DNA of 64,000 nt. Origin: Candidatus Babeliales bacterium (lineage in GTDB: Bacteria > Babelota > Babeliae > Babelales > UASB340). Both the position numbers and the translations under genes were made by a program. Of the stretch, positions 33,352 to 42,061 are shown one piece after another (position 1 is the stretch's first letter; the number at the start of each line of letters is the position of its first letter). A model generated the notes under the pieces. That model was not told the DNA's origin, did not search any database, and was given only the letters and a program-made list of their open reading frames with translations. The stretch spans positions 216,806 through 280,805 of the forward strand of contig JAGLWI010000002.1 in assembly GCA_023133515.1 (NCBI GenBank), written 5' to 3'.

Positions 33352-34698
33352 ATGAAAAATTCATCTTTTATTTTAAGAAGTATTCTGTTTTTATGGGGTA
33401 TTGTTACTTTTTTGACAAATTTTCATTTATTTGGGACGCATAATACAAGTAGATATTTTCCTTTTTTAGAAAGACCAGAAGAATATGTAATAAAAGGAAG
33501 ATCTCACATTTCACCTTCTTTATTTTTTACAAAGGCCTCTGCGGCGTTTAAAAGAGGTGGTGGAAATACTGGTATTCCTGAATTGTGGGGAAAGTATGAT
33601 TTACGAGATGTTATAAAAAGTTTGGAAATGGTTAGTGGTGCTGAATTTGTGAATCCTATAACAGAGGAAAGAGGTCCTAATGATGATTGGTTAGATAAAT
33701 CTATTAAATTTAATGTTGGTGGAAAAATAAAAGCAAGGGGTTTTATTTTAAATTATCAGCAAGATTTAAATTGGTATGGTTTTTCTATTGGAGCATTTAT
33801 TCCTATTATGTATGTTAATACTTCAGATAGGTTTGATTTTGTTCAAGGTGATTCTGCAGATGAACTGAAAAATTTACGAGATGGTGAATTGGTTCAAATT
33901 GATAGAATAAGAAGAAATGTTCACGATAAATTAGGTTTGAGGGGAAATGATTGGAATCAAGCCGGTTTTGGGGATTTAGATTTACATTTTAGATTTAGTA
34001 AATCATGGGATCATGAATTAAAGATTAGCAATATAGATTTTAATTTACAAACTGGTGTAGTTATTCCAATTGGTTCAAATTCTGATATTAATTATCCTTC
34101 ATCAATTTCTTTTATGGGAAATGGACATTGGGGTATTTATTTTGATGTTGTTTCAGAATTTGAGTTAAAGCAGGATTGGAAAATTGGATTAATGATTGGA
34201 GCTGCATATCAGTTTGAAAATAGTCGTAGGTTTCGCTTACCGATTTATAAAGAACCGGCACTTTTTAGTGCGCTTATTACGCAGGTAAAAATTAATCCTG
34301 GAATGACATTTAAAATATCACCTTATCTTGAAGCGCAAAATCTGACTGATGGAATTAATTTTCATTTTCGTTACACTTATTTAAGGCATAACAATGATAA
34401 ATGGAATGATACACGTATTAATCCTGATGTTAAAAGTTATTTAAATCAAGAACCCGGTTTTGAAATAGGTGGAAAAGAGATTACGGCAGAGGATATTTCA
34501 AAAAATATTTTTGAAAAGGAGAATTTGACTAGATGGCGTGTGCATTACATTACATTGCAATTTTCTTACGACTCAAAAGAGGCGGGAAATAATTGGGTTT
34601 TAGATCCAGTTATTTATTCTGCTTTTGATTATCAAATGAATGGAAGTGGCTCGTGTAAAACTCATCAGTTTACTTTGGGAGTTGAGTTACATTTTTAA
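33352..34698 (+). CDS. Putative outer-membrane beta-barrel protein
   Basis: Signal peptide about residues 1-26, then a 420-residue body of alternating hydrophobic strands (for example FILNYQQDLNWYGFSIGAFIPIMYV, KIGLMIGAAYQF) ending in the terminal Phe of FTLGVELHF, a typical barrel assembly signal for BAM. Start at the ATG at 33352 with GGTGG nearby rather than the TTG at 33337. I do not recognise a specific family; a second barrel-type protein of similar length is at 48721-50160. Likely a channel or surface protein. It is followed by mreB 15 bases later. Confidence 0.8.
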   Translation: MKNSSFILRSILFLWGIVTFLTNFHLFGTHNTSRYFPFLERPEEYVIKGRSHISPSLFFTKASAAFKRGGGNTGIPELWGKYDLRDVIKSLEMVSGAEFVNPITEERGPNDDWLDKSIKFNVGGKIKARGFILNYQQDLNWYGFSIGAFIPIMYVNTSDRFDFVQGDSADELKNLRDGELVQIDRIRRNVHDKLGLRGNDWNQAGFGDLDLHFRFSKSWDHELKISNIDFNLQTGVVIPIGSNSDINYPSSISFMGNGHWGIYFDVVSEFELKQDWKIGLMIGAAYQFENSRRFRLPIYKEPALFSALITQVKINPGMTFKISPYLEAQNLTDGINFHFRYTYLRHNNDKWNDTRINPDVKSYLNQEPGFEIGGKEITAEDISKNIFEKENLTRWRVHYITLQFSYDSKEAGNNWVLDPVIYSAFDYQMNGSGSCKTHQFTLGVELHF

Positions 34699-34713
34699 AA
34701 AAAGGGAATTTTA

Positions 34714-35751
34714 ATGAAATTTTGGCCTGCCTCAAAATTGTTTGGTTTTTTTTCTAATGATATGGCTATAGATCTTGGAACTGCTAATACCGTAATTTAT
34801 GTTCGTGATCAGGGAGTTATTTTAGATCAACCCTCTGTTGTTGCGGTAAAAAATTCTACAAATGAGGTTTTGGCAGCAGGAAACAAAGCTAAATCTATGC
34901 TTGGTAAAACACCAGAAAGTATTGTTGCATGTAGACCGATGCGGGATGGTGTTATTGCAAATTTTGAATTAACAGAAAGTATGCTGCGGTATTTTATTCG
35001 TGAAGTTCATAATAATAGAAGAACTTTGGTTAGGCCAAGAATGATAATTGGAGTTCCTTCCGGTATTACACAAGTAGAAAAAAGAGCTGTAGAAGATTCT
35101 GCAAAACAGGCGGGAGCTAGAGAGATTTATACAATTATGGAACCTATGGCAGCAGCTATAGGAGCAGGATTGCCAGTTGAAGAACCTACAGGGAATATGA
35201 TAGTTGATATTGGAGGAGGAACAACTGAAGTTGCAATAATTTCATTAAAAGATGTAGTCTATTGTAAATCAGTTCGTATTGGTGGTGATGAAATGGATCG
35301 TGCAATTGTACAATATGTAAAACGTAAATATAATTTGTTAATTGGTGAAAGAACTGCTGAAGATATTAAAATTAAGATAGGGACTGCAATGTTGACAGAT
35401 GAATCAGCAAAAGAAGAGGTTAAAGGCAGGGATCTTATTACAGGTGTTCCAAAAACAGTTCTTCTCTCTGATGCTGAAGTTTTTGAATCATTGACAGAAC
35501 CTATTTCTATAATTATCGATGCTGTTCATTCTGCTCTTGAAAATGCTCCACCAGAACTTTCTTCTGATCTTGTCGATAGGGGAATTATGATGGCTGGAGG
35601 AGGGGCTTTGTTAAAAAATCTTGATGAATTAATTTCAAAAGAAACAGGATTGCCTGTAACGGTAGCAGATAATCCATTACTTTCTGTTGTTTTTGGAGCA
35701 GGTAAAGTTTTAGATGAATTAGATTTTTTTAGGGATGCCTTGATAAAATAA
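34714..35751 (+). CDS. mreB: Rod-shape determining protein MreB
   Basis: Actin homologue that directs cell-wall elongation. Phosphate-1 motif in DMAIDLGTANTVIYV, then VIGVPSGITQVEKRAVEDSAKQAG, phosphate-2 DIGGGTTEVAIISL, GGDEMDRAIV and adenosine motif IMMAGGGALLKNL. Length 345 is standard and the sequence is well conserved. GGGAATT precedes the ATG. mreC and mreD do not follow; instead there is a short ORF and a HAD protein. With MurE, Ddl and WecA-like genes it supports a peptidoglycan-based wall. Confidence 0.97.
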   Translation: MKFWPASKLFGFFSNDMAIDLGTANTVIYVRDQGVILDQPSVVAVKNSTNEVLAAGNKAKSMLGKTPESIVACRPMRDGVIANFELTESMLRYFIREVHNNRRTLVRPRMIIGVPSGITQVEKRAVEDSAKQAGAREIYTIMEPMAAAIGAGLPVEEPTGNMIVDIGGGTTEVAIISLKDVVYCKSVRIGGDEMDRAIVQYVKRKYNLLIGERTAEDIKIKIGTAMLTDESAKEEVKGRDLITGVPKTVLLSDAEVFESLTEPISIIIDAVHSALENAPPELSSDLVDRGIMMAGGGALLKNLDELISKETGLPVTVADNPLLSVVFGAGKVLDELDFFRDALIK

Positions 35752-35763
35752 AAAGTTTTATTT

Positions 35764-35826
35764 ATGGATCGAAGCTTTTCCTATGCCAAGGCTTTGGTGG
35801 ATGCATTAGTGCAGGAGGAGGCGTAG
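35764..35826 (+). CDS. Possible 20-residue leader ORF before the HAD gene
   Basis: ATG to TAG encodes MDRSFSYAKALVDALVQEEA. It lies wholly between mreB and the HAD gene, and the end of the ORF (GCAGGAGGAGGCG) doubles as the ribosome-binding site for the HAD start at 35831. Its base composition is clearly more GC-rich than the surroundings. There is no good ribosome site before its own ATG. It could be a real leader peptide, a remnant of a longer gene, or chance. Confidence 0.3.
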   Translation: MDRSFSYAKALVDALVQEEA

Positions 35827-35830
35827 GTTT

Positions 35831-36643
35831 ATGAAAAAATATTTAGTTTTTTTTTTATTAGTTTTTTTGTTATTTTTGCATAAAAATTTATTTTTTAAAC
35901 CATCAATAAAAAACGATCAGTTTAGTACAATATTAAAAGAGATAAAAAATAAAAAATATAAATATGCAATTTTTGATATAAGTTGTTCTTTTTGGGAAAA
36001 AAGTGTTAATGATCTTTTATCTTCTTATTATGATAAGGAAAAAAAATCGTTTTCTTTTTGGAAAAAAATTTCTTATTCCTGTACTCTTGCAAAATTAGGA
36101 GTATCTTTTTTGTTTGGTACTCTTGATACAAAAAAGGCTTTTTTGGATTTTTTATCCTATTTTAAAGGGACAAAAGAACAAGAATTAAAAAATGCTTGTA
36201 GAAAGGTTTGGGAGGAGGATTGTAAGAATTATATTTTTGTAAAAGCAAAAAAGTTTTTTGAAGCATGCAAAAATAATGGTGTAGTAACAATTCTTACTGA
36301 TGTTTGTATGCGAGAACTTTATACAGGTTTTTGTAAGGAATATTCATTTGATTATCTTTGTACTTCTAATATTGAAATGAGAGATGGATGTATTACTGGC
36401 AATCTTATTGGAGAACCGTGTTCTGGTAAAGGAAAATATCATCTAGTAAAAGATTTAATTAAGAAAAAATTTGGTGGTTCATTAAAAGATGCAATATTTT
36501 TTGCGAATAGTTACAATGATATTTGTTTACTAGAAAAAGTTGAAAGGCCTGTTGTGGTCAATCCAATTTCAAGAAAATTAAAAAAGATTGCTAAAAAAAG
36601 AGGTTGGCCTATTTTGAAATTTAAAGAATTGGTAAAAAATTAG
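35831..36643 (+). CDS. HAD-superfamily IB-type phosphatase-like protein with altered catalytic motif
   Basis: An N-terminal membrane anchor (about residues 3-17) is followed by a HAD fold. The nucleophile loop reads FDISCSFW: Asp 49 is present but the second aspartate of DxDxT is Ser 51. Motif II TILTDV, the Lys region PCSGKGKYH and the motif IV analogue AIFFANSYNDICLL (with one Asp) follow, in the pattern of SerB-like and PgpC-like subfamily IB phosphatases. Loss of the general-acid Asp suggests weak or changed activity. AGGAGGAGG is six to fourteen bases before the ATG. The stop is ten bases from convergent murE. Confidence 0.75.
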   Translation: MKKYLVFFLLVFLLFLHKNLFFKPSIKNDQFSTILKEIKNKKYKYAIFDISCSFWEKSVNDLLSSYYDKEKKSFSFWKKISYSCTLAKLGVSFLFGTLDTKKAFLDFLSYFKGTKEQELKNACRKVWEEDCKNYIFVKAKKFFEACKNNGVVTILTDVCMRELYTGFCKEYSFDYLCTSNIEMRDGCITGNLIGEPCSGKGKYHLVKDLIKKKFGGSLKDAIFFANSYNDICLLEKVERPVVVNPISRKLKKIAKKRGWPILKFKELVKN

Positions 36644-36653
36644 TATTCATTTT

Positions 36654-37994
36654 TTAATATTTTCTTATCTGTTCAAAATCATTTAAATAAAATTGTTTGT
36701 TTTTAATGATATAGTGATTTTCGTGACCTTTGCCTAAAATTGCAATCACCGATTGTTTTTTAGAGATTTGTGCAGCTTTTTCAATTGCCTTTTTTCTGTT
36801 AAGTTGAACGAGGCATTTTTTTATATTTTTATTGCTTATACCATTAATAATTTCTTTTGCAATTTGTTTAGGATTTTCAAATCTAGGATTATCGTTTGTG
36901 ATGATAATTTTATCTGCATATTCTGAAGCTATTTTGCCCATTATAGGTCTTTTAATTTTGTCCTTATTTCCGCCACATCCAAAAACAACTATAAGGTATT
37001 GAGTTTTTGTTCTCAAAGTTTTTAAAACAGCCTCCATTGAGGATGGATTATGGGCAAAATCTACAAATGCTTTAGCTCCTTTTTTTAGAATGTGCATTTG
37101 GAGTCTTCCTTCAACTCCTTCAAAATTTTCTATCGATTTTTTTATAGTTTTTTCTTTTATTCCAAGATTTTTGCATATTAAAAATGCCATAGTTATGTTG
37201 TATAAATTATGTTGGCCAAACATTTTTTTGTTATCAATTTTAATTAAATCATTTTGATTAAATTTAATAATTTTTGTTTTTGCATATTTTTTATATTTTT
37301 TTAATTTCTCGTATAATTTTTTACCCCATTCAGAATTTGTATTTAGTATTATTGGACTGTTGTTTTTTACTTGTTCAAATATTTTGTATTTTGCCATAAA
37401 ATAGTTTTGCATATTTTTGTAAAAATCTAAGTGTTCTGAATCTAGATTTGTAAATCCCACAGAATCAAATTTTATTCCATATGTTCTATAAAGACTTAAT
37501 GCATGAGAAGAGACTTCCATGACAACATATTCAACTCCTGATTTAACACACACATCAAAAAACATATGTAAATAATCGCTTTGTGGAGTTGTATTTTGAG
37601 AAGTTATTTGGTTATTAAGAATTTTATTTTTTATTGTTCCAAGAAGGGCAGTTTTGTAACCGGATTTTTTTAAGATATGTTCGATGAGATGAACAGTTGT
37701 TGTTTTTCCTTTTGTTCCAGTTATTCCTATGATTTTAAGTTTTGAGGATGGATTTGATAATGTTTTTGAGCAATAGATTGCAAGAGCTTTTCTTGAATTT
37801 TTTACTTTAATATATTCTATTTTTTTAATTTTATTTTTAATTCTTTCTTCGCTGATTATCTTTGTTGCACCAAGTTGTATTGCTTTTTTAATATATTTAT
37901 TTCCATTTTTTTTATAGCCTTTAATTGCTACAAAAGTAGATCCTGGGCCAATGTTATTTGTATTACAAGTGATAGGATATATTTTAGGAATCAT
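36654..37994 (-). CDS. murE: UDP-MurNAc-tripeptide synthetase MurE (meso-diaminopimelate-adding type)
   Basis: Adds the third amino acid to the peptidoglycan stem in the cytoplasm. Visible: ATP loop GITGTKGKTTT (about residues 90-100), TTPQSDYLH, MEVSSHALSLYRTYG, FTNLDSEHLDFY, MAKYKIF (carbamylated Lys region), GQHNLYNITMAF, the C-terminal VDFAHNPSSMEAVL and VFGCGGNKDKIKRPIMG. The motif TNDNPRFEN contains DNPR, the signature associated with meso-DAP specificity rather than L-lysine. Length 446 is somewhat short. The start is ATG at 37994. It should work with the Ddl partially seen at the left edge. Confidence 0.94.
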   Translation of the reverse strand: MIPKIYPITCNTNNIGPGSTFVAIKGYKKNGNKYIKKAIQLGATKIISEERIKNKIKKIEYIKVKNSRKALAIYCSKTLSNPSSKLKIIGITGTKGKTTTVHLIEHILKKSGYKTALLGTIKNKILNNQITSQNTTPQSDYLHMFFDVCVKSGVEYVVMEVSSHALSLYRTYGIKFDSVGFTNLDSEHLDFYKNMQNYFMAKYKIFEQVKNNSPIILNTNSEWGKKLYEKLKKYKKYAKTKIIKFNQNDLIKIDNKKMFGQHNLYNITMAFLICKNLGIKEKTIKKSIENFEGVEGRLQMHILKKGAKAFVDFAHNPSSMEAVLKTLRTKTQYLIVVFGCGGNKDKIKRPIMGKIASEYADKIIITNDNPRFENPKQIAKEIINGISNKNIKKCLVQLNRKKAIEKAAQISKKQSVIAILGKGHENHYIIKNKQFYLNDFEQIRKY

Positions 37995-38562
37995 AATTAG
38001 TTGTACATTTTAATTAAACTTTAGGTAGTAACTTAAGTTATTATATTTTTTCATAATATCTAGTCAATGAAATTTTTAAAAACTTTACATTACGTCGCTT
38101 CTGTTGTTATTATGTTAAATTGTCTAAATGTGTGATTTCTAGGCCATCTTTTTTGTTGTTTGAAAATCATACATTCTGTTGTAGTGATTAGTGGAACAAT
38201 TTTTACATTAAAATTTTGATGAGTTACTAACAAAATTGTTAGTAACTTTCTTGAATATCAAAAAATTGCAGGTTTTAAGTATAGTTTTTGTAAAAGTTGT
38301 CACTAAAAGACATTACTATTTGTAGTAAAAAGAAATATTAAAATTTTTAGGATCTGAAGTTAAAAAACCTAGATATCTAAAAGTATAATTAGAAATTTTA
38401 TAAAAATTTCTATGTCTAATTAGCAATTATAAAGTGAGTGAGGCATAATTTTTTGATAAAGTCAATGTAATCTTTTAAAAATTGTTTTTTGATGTTTTTT
38501 TTAAAGTTAGTAAAATTAAAAAACCATTTTTAATTAACTAATATTTTTGAGAAGGTTTTGAT
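37995..38562. other. 568-bp gene-free region between murE and the coiled-coil gene
   Basis: No ORF or RNA gene could be supported. It is divergent space upstream of both flanking genes, so promoters are expected, but I could not pick convincing -35/-10 pairs in such AT-rich DNA. A hairpin at 38223-38246 (see separate entry) and a weaker AT-only stem at 38391-38411 are its only structures. Confidence 0.5.
38223..38246. repeat. Perfect 10-bp hairpin in the murE upstream region
   Basis: Arms GTTACTAACA (38223-38232) and TGTTAGTAAC (38237-38246) with loop AAAT. Only three T follow on the plus strand, so termination is possible but weak. A palindromic operator is the alternative. Confidence 0.45.
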
Positions 38563-39162
38563 GTGGAAAATTTGATGCGAGATAAAAAAAAGATTCAAGA
38601 TAAAAATCAAAATTCAAAGATTGATAATGATTCTTTAAAAAAGTTTTTTGAGCAGAACACAAAAGAGATTTTGCTTGGTAAGATTGGAGATGAATTTAAG
38701 GTTAAGTTTAAGTTTATTATTAATGATCTTGTGAAATTAAAAAAAGAGATAGAATTAACAAATAATCTGTTTTCTGAAAAACTTGAGCAGGTTAATAAAA
38801 AAGTGGATGGTTTAAAAAATAAGGGTGTAATAAAGGTTGATGAGGAAATAACAAAGAAGTCAGAGGTTGGATTTGAAAATTATAAGAAATTATTAAATCA
38901 TTTTGTTGAAGATGTTGAATATGAATTATCATTTTATAAAAGTATAGTCTCTGATGGGCCCCCTAAAAATATTCGAGTTTTCAAAGGTGTAGATGGAGAT
39001 TATAAGGTTCATTTGAACTTGAAAATTCATGGAATAAAAAAGTACATTAAAAAGACAAGAAAAGATTTAAGGATAAGTTTTTCGAGATATAATTTTGAAT
39101 TTGAAGAACAGGATAAAAAATTGAATTATTTATCAATGTATTTGAAAAATATTAAAAAATGA
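38563..39162 (+). CDS. Coiled-coil protein of unknown function
   Basis: A 199-residue soluble, strongly charged protein (many Lys and Glu) with no signal peptide. The middle, about residues 50-90 (LVKLKKEIELTNNLFSEKLEQVNKKVDGL), has heptad spacing typical of a coiled coil; the C-terminal part ends in another amphipathic region. I recognise no family. Start is the GTG at 38563, with GAAGG eight bases upstream; an ATG at 38575 is the alternative. It is followed by dtd, 40 bases away, on the same strand. Confidence 0.65.
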   Translation: MENLMRDKKKIQDKNQNSKIDNDSLKKFFEQNTKEILLGKIGDEFKVKFKFIINDLVKLKKEIELTNNLFSEKLEQVNKKVDGLKNKGVIKVDEEITKKSEVGFENYKKLLNHFVEDVEYELSFYKSIVSDGPPKNIRVFKGVDGDYKVHLNLKIHGIKKYIKKTRKDLRISFSRYNFEFEEQDKKLNYLSMYLKNIKK

Positions 39163-39202
39163 TTTGATATAAAAACACAAAAAAGTATTTTTAATTAAAA
39201 TT

Positions 39203-39649
39203 ATGCGAGCTTTAATACAAAGAGTTAACAAAGCTTCTGTTTATGTTAATGAAAAATTAATATCAAGTATTCAAAAAGGACTTTTAGTTTTTGTTGGAAT
39301 AAAAAAAGATGATACAGATAAAGATTCTGAGTATCTTATTAGAAAAATTTTAAATCTTAGAATTTTTGATGGAGAAAAAAGTTTTATAGATAAAAGTGTT
39401 AAAGATTTAGATCTTGAAATTCTTTTGGTTTCTCAATTTACTCTTTATGCAGATTGCAAAAAAGGCCATCGTCCTTCTTTTAATAAGACAATGTCGTCTA
39501 GTCAAGCAAAGATTTTTTATCAAAATTTTCTTCAAAATTTTAAAAGACAATATTCAAAAATTAAAGAAGGTATTTTTGGGGCTTACATGCAGATTGAACT
39601 TGTAAATGATGGGCCTGTAACACTTATTGTTAGTAATAAAGAATTGTAA
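39203..39649 (+). CDS. dtd: D-aminoacyl-tRNA deacylase
   Basis: Removes D-amino acids and glycine wrongly attached to tRNA. Markers: MRALIQRVNKASVYV at the start, GLLVFVGIKKDDT, LLVSQFTLYADCKKGHRPSF (family SQFTLYGD) and NDGPVTLIV near the end, the Gly-Pro motif that gives chiral proofreading. Length 148 is standard. The ATG follows an AT-rich leader without a strong purine site. Confidence 0.96.
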   Translation: MRALIQRVNKASVYVNEKLISSIQKGLLVFVGIKKDDTDKDSEYLIRKILNLRIFDGEKSFIDKSVKDLDLEILLVSQFTLYADCKKGHRPSFNKTMSSSQAKIFYQNFLQNFKRQYSKIKEGIFGAYMQIELVNDGPVTLIVSNKEL

Positions 39650-39696
39650 TTTAGATAAAGTTTTTAAAATCATTTTAATATAGAGAAGGATTTTTT

Positions 39697-40773
39697 ATGA
39701 AGAAAGGGCTTATCTTTTTAATTTGGTACAAAATATTTTTGATATTGGTTTTGTTATCAGTTTTTGTATCAGAAATTTTTTGTATGAAAAGTGTAAATAT
39801 TTGTGAATTAAGAGATCGTGCATATTGGGTTAGTTGTTTGGCGTGGAATCTAAATGATGCAAATATTTTAGCAATAGGATCAGATGATAGAACTGTTAGG
39901 ATATGGAATGTTAAAAGAGGTATATATATAAATGTTTTAAAGGGTCATACAGATTGGATTAGATGTTTGGTATGGAATTTAAATGATGCAAATATTTTAG
40001 CAACAGGATCATATGATGGAACTGTTAGGATATGGAATGTTAAAAGTGGTAATTGTATAAATATTTTAGAAGATTGGGTTAGTTGTTTGGCGTGGAATCC
40101 AAATGATGCAAATATTTTAGCAACAAGATCATATGATGGAACTGTTAGGATGTGGAATGTTAAAAGTGGTAATTGTATAAATATTTTAGAAGATTGGGTT
40201 AGTTGTTTGGGGTGGAATTCAAATAATGCAAATATATTAGCAACAGGATCAAAGGAAGGAATTGTTAGGATATGGAATATTAAAAGAGGTATATGTATAA
40301 AAGTTTTAAAAGGTCATACAGATTGGGTTAGATATTTGGCGTGGAATTCAAATGATGTAAATATATTAGCAACAGGATCAAAGGAAGGAATTGTTAGGAT
40401 ATGGAATATTAAAAGAGGTATATGTATAAAAGTTTTAAAAGGTCATACAGATTGGATTAGATATTTGGCGTGGAATCCAAATGATGCAAATATTTTAGCA
40501 ACAGGATCAGATGATAGAACTGTTAGGATATGGAATGTTAAAAGTGGTAATTGTATAAATATTTTAGAAGATTATACAGGTTGGATTAGATGTTTGGCGT
40601 GGAATTCAAATGATGCAAATATTTTAGCAACAGGATCAGATGATAAAACTGTTAGGATATGGAAATTTATTTATCCATTCGTAAAACGTGAAAATGATAA
40701 TAGAGAAGTTTCTTTTAGCGATATAAAAATACTTTGTGAAAATTTTGAAAAGTTAGGAATTTCTGATAATTGA
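39697..40773 (+). CDS. Secreted WD40-repeat protein 1 (seven repeats)
   Basis: An N-terminal hydrophobic signal (YKIFLILVLLSVFVSEIFC) is followed by seven WD40 repeats, each of the form LAWNxNDANILATGSxDxTVRIWN, then a shared C-terminal cassette (WKFIYPFVKRENDNREVSFSDIKIL...). Seven repeats would make one closed beta-propeller, a scaffold for protein-protein contact. Repeats are about 43 residues (129 bases) and nearly identical at the DNA level; repeats 2 and 3 are three residues shorter in the loop before the next strand. GAGAAGGA precedes the ATG. Its stop overlaps the frame of the next gene by four bases, but that gene's real start lies further on. Confidence 0.9.
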   Translation: MKKGLIFLIWYKIFLILVLLSVFVSEIFCMKSVNICELRDRAYWVSCLAWNLNDANILAIGSDDRTVRIWNVKRGIYINVLKGHTDWIRCLVWNLNDANILATGSYDGTVRIWNVKSGNCINILEDWVSCLAWNPNDANILATRSYDGTVRMWNVKSGNCINILEDWVSCLGWNSNNANILATGSKEGIVRIWNIKRGICIKVLKGHTDWVRYLAWNSNDVNILATGSKEGIVRIWNIKRGICIKVLKGHTDWIRYLAWNPNDANILATGSDDRTVRIWNVKSGNCINILEDYTGWIRCLAWNSNDANILATGSDDKTVRIWKFIYPFVKRENDNREVSFSDIKILCENFEKLGISDN

Positions 40774-40808
40774 AAATATTTTTTTTGTTTAGTTCTAGGG
40801 GTAAAATA

Positions 40809-42026
40809 ATGATAAAAATGGTTTTGAATAAGGTAAAAATATTTTTGATATTGGTTTTGTTATCAGTTTTTGCATCAGAAATTTTTTGTATGAAAAGTGT
40901 AAATATTTGTGAGTTAAGAGGTCATGTAGGTTATGTTAGATGTTTGGCGTGGAATTTAAATGATGCAAATATTTTAGCAACAGGATCAGATGATAAAACT
41001 GTTAGGATATGGAATGTTAAAAGTGGTAATTGTATAAATGTTTTAAAAAGTCATACAAGTTGGATTGAATGTTTGGCGTGGAATCCAAATGATGCAAATA
41101 TTTTAGCAACAGGGTCATATGATGGAACTGTTAGGATATGGAATGTTACAAGTGATAATTGTATAAAAGTTTTAGGAGATCATACAGATAGGATTAGTTG
41201 TTTGGCGTGGAATTCAAATGATGCAAATATTTTAGCAACAGGGTCAAGTGATAAAACTGTTAGGATATGGAATGTTGAAAGTGGTAATTGTATAAATGTT
41301 TTAAAAGGTCATACGGGTTGGGTTAATTGTTTGGCGTGGAATCCAAATGATGAAAATATTTTAGCAACAGAATCATATGATGGAACTGTTAGGATATGGA
41401 ATGTTAAAAGTGGTAATTGTATAAATGTTTTAGGAGATCATACATATTGGGTTAATTGTTTGGCGTGGAATCCAAATGATGAAAATATTTTAGCAACAGG
41501 ATCAGATGATAAAATTGTTAGGATATGGAATGTTAAAAGAGGTATATGTATAAAAGTTTTAAAAGGTCATACAGGTTGGGTTAAATGTTTGGCGTGGAAT
41601 CTAAATGATGCAAATATTTTAGCAACAGGGTCAAGTGATAGAACTATTGGGATATGGAATGTTAAAAGTGGTAATTGTATAAAAGTTTTAGGAGGTCATA
41701 CAGATTGGGTTAAATGTTTGGCGTGGAATCCAAATGATGCAAATATTTTAGCAACAGGGTCATATGATGGAACTGTTAGGATATGGAATGTTACAAGTGA
41801 TAATTGTATAAAAGTTTTAGAAGGTAATACAGGTTGGGTTAAATGTTTGGCGTGGAATTCAAATGATGCAAATATTTTAGCAACAGGGTCATATAATGGA
41901 ACTGTTAGGATATGGAAATTTATTTATCCATTCGTAAAACGTGAAAATAGTAATGGAGAAGTTTCTTTTAGCGATATAAAAATACTTTGTGAAAATTTTG
42001 AAAAGTTAGGAATTTCTGATAATTGA
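40809..42026 (+). CDS. Secreted WD40-repeat protein 2 (eight repeats)
   Basis: Start at the ATG at 40809 with AGGGG seven bases upstream. It has the same signal segment (KIFLILVLLSVFASEIFC), eight WD40 repeats and the same C-terminal cassette as its neighbours. Repeats differ mainly at a few positions: after GS (Y, S or D), before TVRIWN (G, K, R or E), and in the GHTxWV/IxC loop, while the strand residues are fixed. Those positions lie in loops between blades, where propellers bind partners. The gene is a tandem duplicate of its neighbours, with the 3' end and spacer almost the same, so recent duplication or gene conversion is likely. Confidence 0.9.
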   Translation: MIKMVLNKVKIFLILVLLSVFASEIFCMKSVNICELRGHVGYVRCLAWNLNDANILATGSDDKTVRIWNVKSGNCINVLKSHTSWIECLAWNPNDANILATGSYDGTVRIWNVTSDNCIKVLGDHTDRISCLAWNSNDANILATGSSDKTVRIWNVESGNCINVLKGHTGWVNCLAWNPNDENILATESYDGTVRIWNVKSGNCINVLGDHTYWVNCLAWNPNDENILATGSDDKIVRIWNVKRGICIKVLKGHTGWVKCLAWNLNDANILATGSSDRTIGIWNVKSGNCIKVLGGHTDWVKCLAWNPNDANILATGSYDGTVRIWNVTSDNCIKVLEGNTGWVKCLAWNSNDANILATGSYNGTVRIWKFIYPFVKRENSNGEVSFSDIKILCENFEKLGISDN

Positions 42027-42061
42027 AAATAATTTTTTTGTTTAGTTCTAGAGGTAAAATA

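Noticed and set aside
38391-38411. AGAAATTTT/AAAATTTCT stem
   Set aside because: A/T-only stem of nine pairs is expected by chance in this composition; no U-tract.
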